Assembly (NCBI GenBank): GCA_021234155.1
Contig: JAJEKV010000021.1
Span: 15,267,563-15,331,562, forward strand
Direction: 5' to 3'
DNA: 64,000 nucleotides
Origin: Isoetes taiwanensis
Taxonomy: Eukaryota; Streptophyta; Lycopodiopsida; Isoetales; Isoetaceae
Notes under the pieces: model-generated
What the model was told of the DNA's origin: nothing
Seen by the model: only the letters and a program-made list of their open reading frames with translations
Database searches by the model: none
Program-made: the position numbers and the translations under genes
Shown here: piece by piece, positions 58,700 to 64,000 of the stretch
Layout of the letters: each line of letters begins with the position of its first letter
Position numbering within the stretch: position 1 is the first letter of the stretch

Positions 58700-60260
58700 G
58701 ACTTAAAAAAGCAAGAATTACTAGGAACGTGTGCCCGGCGATGCCGGGCATAAATCATGGGCTTGTAGAATGGCCAGACATCATAGACTGTATAGAGTGG
58801 AACCTTATGGGATGGAATAGAATGGGATGCATGGGTGGAATGGAATGATTCAATCCATGGCTTTGACTTAAGTGTTCAATTCTTCTATTAGATCTATATA
58901 AGAATCGATTCAAATGGAATTGGACCTGTGGGGGTTCATGTATCTTTGCTAAAATACATCCCATGTGGCCAAACCATGTGTGTGGTGATGCTAGGCATTA
59001 GTCATGGATGTGTGAAATGGATAGATTTAATGGAGTCTGTAGGTAGGAATAGAACATTGTAAGTCATATAGATGGAATTGACTATTAAGACGTGAAGGGC
59101 ATTTTGCAGGATTAATTTTGAATTGGAAGGGAGAATGAAGAATGGACATATGGGGGAAAAAATTTGATGAAAGAGCACACTTTATAGGAACAAAACATTA
59201 AGACATCCAGGGGAAAAAATATGTACGAAGAAAACGTGCATACACTATATGGATATCTATGCATGTAGACTTTAATCCTACACTTACCTCTGCCATAGGA
59301 TTAATTTCCATTGCCAACAAAAATTATAATTGTTATGCATTAATACATAGGATTAATTTTCATTGCCAACAAAAATGATAATTGTTATGCATTAAAAGTC
59401 ATAATTGTCTGGGATAACAAATAAAAACACGTATGAAAATCTAGACGTTTGTTAAACATGTTGAAGATGGTCATTAATATCGTGCCATGTAATTTTTTAG
59501 ACTTGTTTATAAGATATGATTGACGACCTTGCATTATTAGATGACCCGCACTTGATTCCACACGTCGCTTTAGAGATAAGTGGCAATGAAACTTGTGCTT
59601 GTAAAGTGTATATTGAATATTATATCATGCAAAGCACACATTCAACTGGAGTAGGGTTGTATTTGCCCATTCTAAGGGCTTAGAAAAGGCAAGAAGTGTA
59701 TAGTGGAACCTCGTGCCCAAGTTGGAAATTCCATCTAGGTGTTAAAGGACTAATTGTGCCTATAATGTTGGTCAAGAAACATTAACATAAAGCTGTCTAA
59801 ATAGAAGTCTCTTATTTGAGCTCTTATCAAAAGTCATAAAGGGACACATAGCATTACATGTTGCCAGTGGCGTGACGTTAAAACTACTATCTATCTATCC
59901 AATTCACGAAAAAAAAAGTGACCGTTGGAAGAAGATTATGGGCATAAAAAATGACATAGTTCCTCAAACCTGTTATATTCTAACCTTTTTGTTCCTTGTT
60001 GTTTTTGCCTAAGTATCTACAATATGCATCAATTGGTCTATCTTGAATATTCCTTGTGTTTAATACATGTGTCAATGTTTTGTTTAATACATGTGTCTGA
60101 AGGAATTGTATTCATATTATAATGTTCTGTTGATCCATGTGATAACAGGAACATGATGGGAATACTTGAATATGAGCTATCTCTTCAGTTCTTGGTAGAC
60201 AGGATATGAGCTAGGTAGACAGAATATGAGCTAGGTTAACTATGTATTGGTTAACTTGGT
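58700..60260. other. no recognisable gene
   Basis: Mostly AT-rich sequence upstream of the MULE transposase. Apart from a short tandem repeat at 59.3 kb and a 20-bp direct repeat (GACAGGATATGAGCTAGGTA type) near 60,195-60,237, nothing is recognised. The MULE promoter and a terminal inverted repeat would be expected in this stretch, but I found no sequence inverted with respect to the region left of the Ulp1 gene. Confidence 0.5.
59294..59397. repeat. 52-bp tandem duplication
   Basis: CATAGGATTAATTTCCATTG and the following ~32 bases are repeated at 59,346 with two or three changes. Confidence 0.85.
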
Positions 60261-60715
60261 TGTTAATGGCTATTGATGCGATATTCAATGGTTCAAATTA
60301 CCTATATGGTTAAAATATTAAAAGGGAATGGCTAATCGGTCAAATAGGAGCAAGGCAAATATGAAGTTCAAGATGGAAACTATGCGAAACCGTCGTGATC
60401 CAAATCTGGTGCCGATTCTTCATGAATCGGTGCCGACCATCAGAAAAGATAAGAAGGATTGATTTTAATAGGATTTCACAGTGATTGCAAGTGCGGATCC
60501 ATGGTATTATGGATGCCTGAGCTGTCGGAAATAAGCAGTAAGCCCATTGCTACAGTGCTCTATGGTTAATTCTTGAATAGTGATTATTAACATCATAACC
60601 ATTGAACTCTGCTATTGACAATGGATGTTTGAATCAATTGAATATTGCAAACATTGTGGCTTGTTCTAAAATTTGTGGCATTGTATTTGCTAGACATTAG
60701 ATCCAAATCTTAACA
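60261..60715 (+). repeat. possible copia 5' LTR
   Basis: The right end is fixed by the PBS starting two bases further on. The left end is inferred from TGTTAATGG at 60,261, whose TGTTAA mirrors the TTAACA at 60,710-60,715. The 3' LTR lies outside the window, so the call cannot be confirmed by comparison. Confidence 0.45.
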
Positions 60716-60716
60716 T

Positions 60717-60728
60717 TGGTATCAGAGC
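60717..60728 (+). other. primer binding site, tRNA-Met
   Basis: TGGTATCAGAGC, an exact match to the usual plant copia/gypsy PBS complementary to initiator tRNA-Met, 10 bp before the gag start codon. Confidence 0.9.
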
Positions 60729-60738
60729 TTGGTTTAAG

Positions 60739-62586
60739 ATGTCTAGCAGGTTTGGAGCGTCACTTCTAGCTGGTATTAAAGTCTATGAAGGAGGCCCTGG
60801 CTTTCAAATCTTGAAAGAACAGATGAAAAATGTTTTAGAAAATGAAAACTTATGGGAATTGCTGGAAATGGATAACAGTTATGACAATAATGTTTCAGCC
60901 AGCATTGTTGCAGGAGGAAGGGAGAGTAGCTCTTCTAGAGAAGCATCTGCAGCAGAAGGTGGAGATGCTACTGCAACCAGTGGGATCAGTGTGACACTTA
61001 AGACAAGTGATAGAACTAAGGTAAAAGAAGCATATGCAATTCTGACCAGTAAAGTAGGTGCTTCTATTCTTCTGAAAGTAAGAGGAAAATCCCCAAGAGA
61101 AATATGGAAATACCTCCTCAAACACTTTGAGGAGAAAACTTCTTCTCAAATTGATCTTCTAGATAAGGAACTAAGGAAACTTAGACTAAGGGAGGAGGAT
61201 GATCTGACCACTTTCTTTTCAAAATTTGACAATATTGTGGCAGATCTTGAAGGAGCAGGGGTAATAATGACTGACCAACAAAAATTATTACATGTTGCTA
61301 GAGCGGTTGGAGAAAATAAGCAGCTGGCTACCTTAATAAGAAACGTAGCTCGAACTAGAGAGAATGCTGAAGAAATGATACGGACTGAGTATGAGCAGCA
61401 CAAAGTCTTGTTTGATGATTTTGATGAAAATGCTGAAGTACTATTTGCAGGAAGAAACAAATACAAAGGCAGTAACTCAAATGAGTCAAGAACTAAAGGA
61501 AATATAGGACCATGTTACCATTGTAAAGCTAATGGGCACTTAAAGGCTAATTGTCCTAAACTAAGGGATGTAGAATGCTTTAATTGTGGTGGCAAAGGCC
61601 ACTTTGCTAGCAGGTGTTCTAGCAGTAAAGGAGGCAAAGGAAAATTCAGCAAGGGAAGAGGAGTGTCCAGGGATCGAGGAAGAGGCAAAGGTAGACAAGA
61701 TGCTGCTGTGAACTTGACCCAAGAGGCTGAAGAAGGAATCAGTGAAGATGACGAGGATGCTGAGGTAAGTAGAAATGAAATCTTGAATGTTGCAAGCAAG
61801 GAATCTAATATTACAAATGATGTTTTGATACTAGATAGTGGAGCAGAAAAAACAGTAACAGGCTCAGCCCATTTGCTTAAGAATGGAACAGAAGGAAGGG
61901 GAGGATACATCAAATTAGGAAATGGAGATCTGCAAAGAATTCAATGCATTGGAACTCTGGAACTGTTTGATTTACAAGGAAAACCAGTAGTGTTGAAAGA
62001 TGTTTTGTGTGTGCCTACATTAGTTAGGAACTTAATCTCAGTTAGTCAGTTAGTAGACATGGGATACACTGTCATTTTTGACAGATTGCAATGTACTATT
62101 TTACTTAATAATGAGATCAAATTTCTGGGCAAAAGAGTTGGTAATCTCTTTGGGCTAAGCAGTGAATATTTGCCATCAGTAAATGCAGTTATGATTCCTG
62201 ATATTAATACATGGCATCAAAGATTGTGCCATACTAGCAATAAGAACATAGAGAGTATGGCAAAACAGGGACTAATTGAAACAAATGGAATAGAAGGAGA
62301 ACATAGAATATGTTATGGATGCATGATTGGGAAACATACAAGGCTGCCATTCAAAAAATCAAACAAACGAGCAAGAAAAATACTAGATGTAGTGCATACA
62401 GATCTGTGTGGACCACTCAATGTAAGAAGTATAACTGGGAAGAAATATTTTATTACATTCATTGATGATTTTAGTCGAAGAACTAAAGTTACATGCTTAA
62501 GAACTAAAGACGAGGCTTTTAAGGCCTTCAAGGAGTTTGCCGCTGAAGTAGAGCTTGAGACAGGAAATAAAATCAAATGTGTACGC
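60739..62586 (+). CDS. copia gag-pol, 5' half (gag, protease, integrase N-terminus)
   Basis: 616 codons open from Met 60,739 in the Ty1/copia order. Gag (residues about 1-250) has a UBN2-type block. Two CCHC zinc knuckles follow (Cys259 in CYHCKANGHLKANC, Cys280 in CFNCGGKGHFASRC). The aspartic protease active site is LDSGAEKT (Asp366). The GAG-pre-integrase/H2C2 zinc finger is WHQRLCH ... CYGCMIGKH (residues about 492-535). The integrase core begins with its first catalytic Asp in HTDLCGPL (Asp555). The frame then runs into a hAT element after KCVR. No stop or frameshift occurs before the insertion, so this copia copy was intact in this part until the insertion. The 620-codon frame with its stop at 62,601 is an artefact of reading into the insertion. 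Confidence 0.92.
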
Positions 62587-63364
62587 CAGGGTATTTTTTA
62601 ACCCTCCTAGATATCTGACGGGGCGTAAAATATTGGCCACTACTTACCTTGGATAATTTGCTAAGTGTAGTTTGGCCTGGCCCTTTTTCAAATCGTTACA
62701 CCAAGAGGTTGTAACTTAAATGGCAAAATCATGGAACTAATTTTTTTCCAATATTTTGAATGGGCCACATCCATACATCTAATGTGTGAAGATAGTCTAG
62801 TTTTTATTATGATCTACGTAGTTGTCACAAACATACATGTTACGCTTCTCTAAGATCATTTGAATGTATAAAACATGCTGAATGTAGGCAAAATCACAAA
62901 TGGATTTGGTAGGATGGATCTCTCCGAAAACCATACTGCAAGTACTTAGCAAATGGAAATTAACCTTGATTTGAGTTGGGACGATAAAGAGCATATTCGG
63001 TTGGACGATGAAGAACAAATTCGGGATGCAAATTGCAAAATTGAATCAAAATAAATTTGAATCGAAGAAAAGATAATATTTTATAAGAAATGCCTTTAGA
63101 ATTTTTGGGCTATACTTGAAAAGCTTTTAGCTCCCTTACGCTAGTGCGCATAATATTTTGGAATGGCCACGCCCTAGGGGGTTGAAGGTTTGGCAAATAT
63201 CAAATTGGCCACTCATGGAGTGAATTTAATAAATTGGTGCTTTGAACTGGCCACCACCCTTTGGTCATGGTGAGAATGCATCCTACTCTGGCGGGGCCGA
63301 CTATTTTATAAAATATGTGAATGTGTGGCCAACTGGCCCGCCGGGGCCACTAAAAAACACCCTA
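62587..63364. mobile_element. non-autonomous hAT-type element, 778 bp
   Basis: An 8-bp target duplication GTGTACGC flanks it exactly (62,579-62,586 and 63,365-63,372). Terminal inverted repeats CAGGGTATTTTTTA (left) and, inward from the right, TAGGGTGTTTTTTA differ at two of 14 positions. The C/T difference at the first base is the same as in maize Ac. Copies of TGGCCAC or close variants cluster toward both ends (62,634, 62,762, 63,164, 63,206, 63,248, 63,344), like the subterminal transposase-binding repeats of hAT elements. No transposase is encoded, so it would need help from another element. Removing it restores the copia reading frame. Confidence 0.92.
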
Positions 63365-64000
63365 GTGTACGCTCTGACAGGGGTGGAGAATATATGTCTG
63401 CTGAATTCAAGAGATATTGTAAGAAAAGGGGGATCAAAAGACAGTTAACATGTGCATTCTAGAACGGTGTAGCAGAAAGGAAAAATAGGACAATATTGAA
63501 CGCTGTTAGAGCCATGCTCAAGCATACTGGCCTCCCTAATTACTTGTGGGAAGAAGCAGTAAGGACGGCAGTTGAAGTACAAAACATGGTGCCATCAGCA
63601 CGCATTAATGGCTCTTTACCAGAAATGCTTTGGACTGGAACCAAACCAAATTTTGATAAGCTAAAAACCTATGGTTGCTTGGGATTCGTGCATATCGCAA
63701 AGGAACAAAGAAAAAAACTTGATGACAGAGCGCGAATTGCTTATCTAGTAGGATACGATGGGAACTCAAAGGCTTACAGAATGTTCGATCCTGTTAAAAG
63801 GAAGATTGTTGTTAGTAGAGATGTGCTATTTGATGAGAGTCAAACATACAGAGATAAAAAGATGCCACCTACAGTAATCAGCCAAGAAGAGACAGTGCAG
63901 GATACACAACTGAAAAACAATCACATAATGGATGATGATGACTTAAATTCTGGCTGCCCTTTGTTACAGGGAAATAAAGAGATAGCTGAACAAGATGTAG
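63365..64000 (+). pseudogene. copia integrase C-terminal half, continuing out of window
   Basis: Resumes in the correct frame right after the insertion with SDRGGEYMS, which holds the second catalytic Asp of integrase, followed by an in-frame TAG at 63,460-63,462 where Gln is expected, then NGVAERKNRTI with the catalytic Glu, and YGCLGFVHI, DDRARIAYLVGYD and VVSRDVLFDE, the usual end of copia integrase. The frame then stays open to the window end. One C-to-T change would explain the stop. Confidence 0.88.

Larger units (their letters stand above)
60717..64000 (+). mobile_element. Ty1/copia retrotransposon, cut by window end
   Basis: PBS, gag, protease and integrase are in copia order, with integrase before the reverse transcriptase expected beyond the window. 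Split by a 778-bp hAT-type insertion at 62,587. Later integrase carries a single in-frame stop. RT, RNase H, PPT and 3' LTR are not in the window. Confidence 0.88.

Overview
This window is nuclear DNA from a land plant with a large, repeat-rich genome. The evidence is plant-type introns, plant LTR elements primed by tRNA-Met, Tourist-like and hAT-like miniature elements, and plant genes (a MIP2/NBAS-type Sec39 protein and an EXORDIUM-like protein). I cannot name the species. Almost every coding region found is broken by stops or frameshifts, and most of the window is transposable elements in different states of decay.

Layout. 1-12.8 kb: no intact gene, only a decayed LINE reverse-transcriptase remnant (8.47-8.99 kb, minus). 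12.85-20.96 kb (minus): a multi-exon gene for a MIP2-like subunit of the plant MAG2/Dsl1 tethering complex. Its Sec39-region exons are open, but the 17.0-17.9 kb exons carry many frameshifts, and the N-terminal part of the protein is not in the window. 22.3-35.4 kb: a complete but degenerate Ty3/gypsy element on the minus strand, with ~1.5 kb LTRs, PBS, PPT, gag-pol and an extra ORF upstream of gag. Each ORF block has its own TATA-like decamer and a pair of repeat boxes. 35.4-40.8 kb: unrecognised ORFs, a cluster of strong hairpins including a tRNA-like acceptor/T-arm fold, and short repeats. 40.9-46.1 kb: a foldback-like structure with ~1 kb inverted arms and 19-bp minisatellites in opposite orientation at its two ends (about 0.1 kb left, 2.1 kb right).

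46.6-56.1 kb: a second structure bounded by inverted GC-rich tandem arrays. Between them lies a Ulp1/C48-type cysteine protease gene (plus strand) with a C2H2 zinc finger in its first exon. The catalytic triad exons are open, while the first exon has stops and frameshifts. Its ~5 kb last intron holds a decayed EXORDIUM-like gene and two MITE-like elements. 56.3-58.6 kb (minus): a Mutator-like (MULE) transposase with DDE residues and a SWIM zinc finger, also frameshifted, converging on the protease gene. 60.3-64.0 kb: the 5' half of a Ty1/copia element (plus strand). Its integrase is split by a 778-bp hAT-type element with an 8-bp target duplication, inserted one codon before the conserved Ser-Asp of the second catalytic Asp.

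The genes do not form a pathway. The host gene (MIP2-like) has retroelements inserted or accumulated around it. The protease, the transposase and the inverted arrays may belong to one composite DNA transposon, but that is inference.
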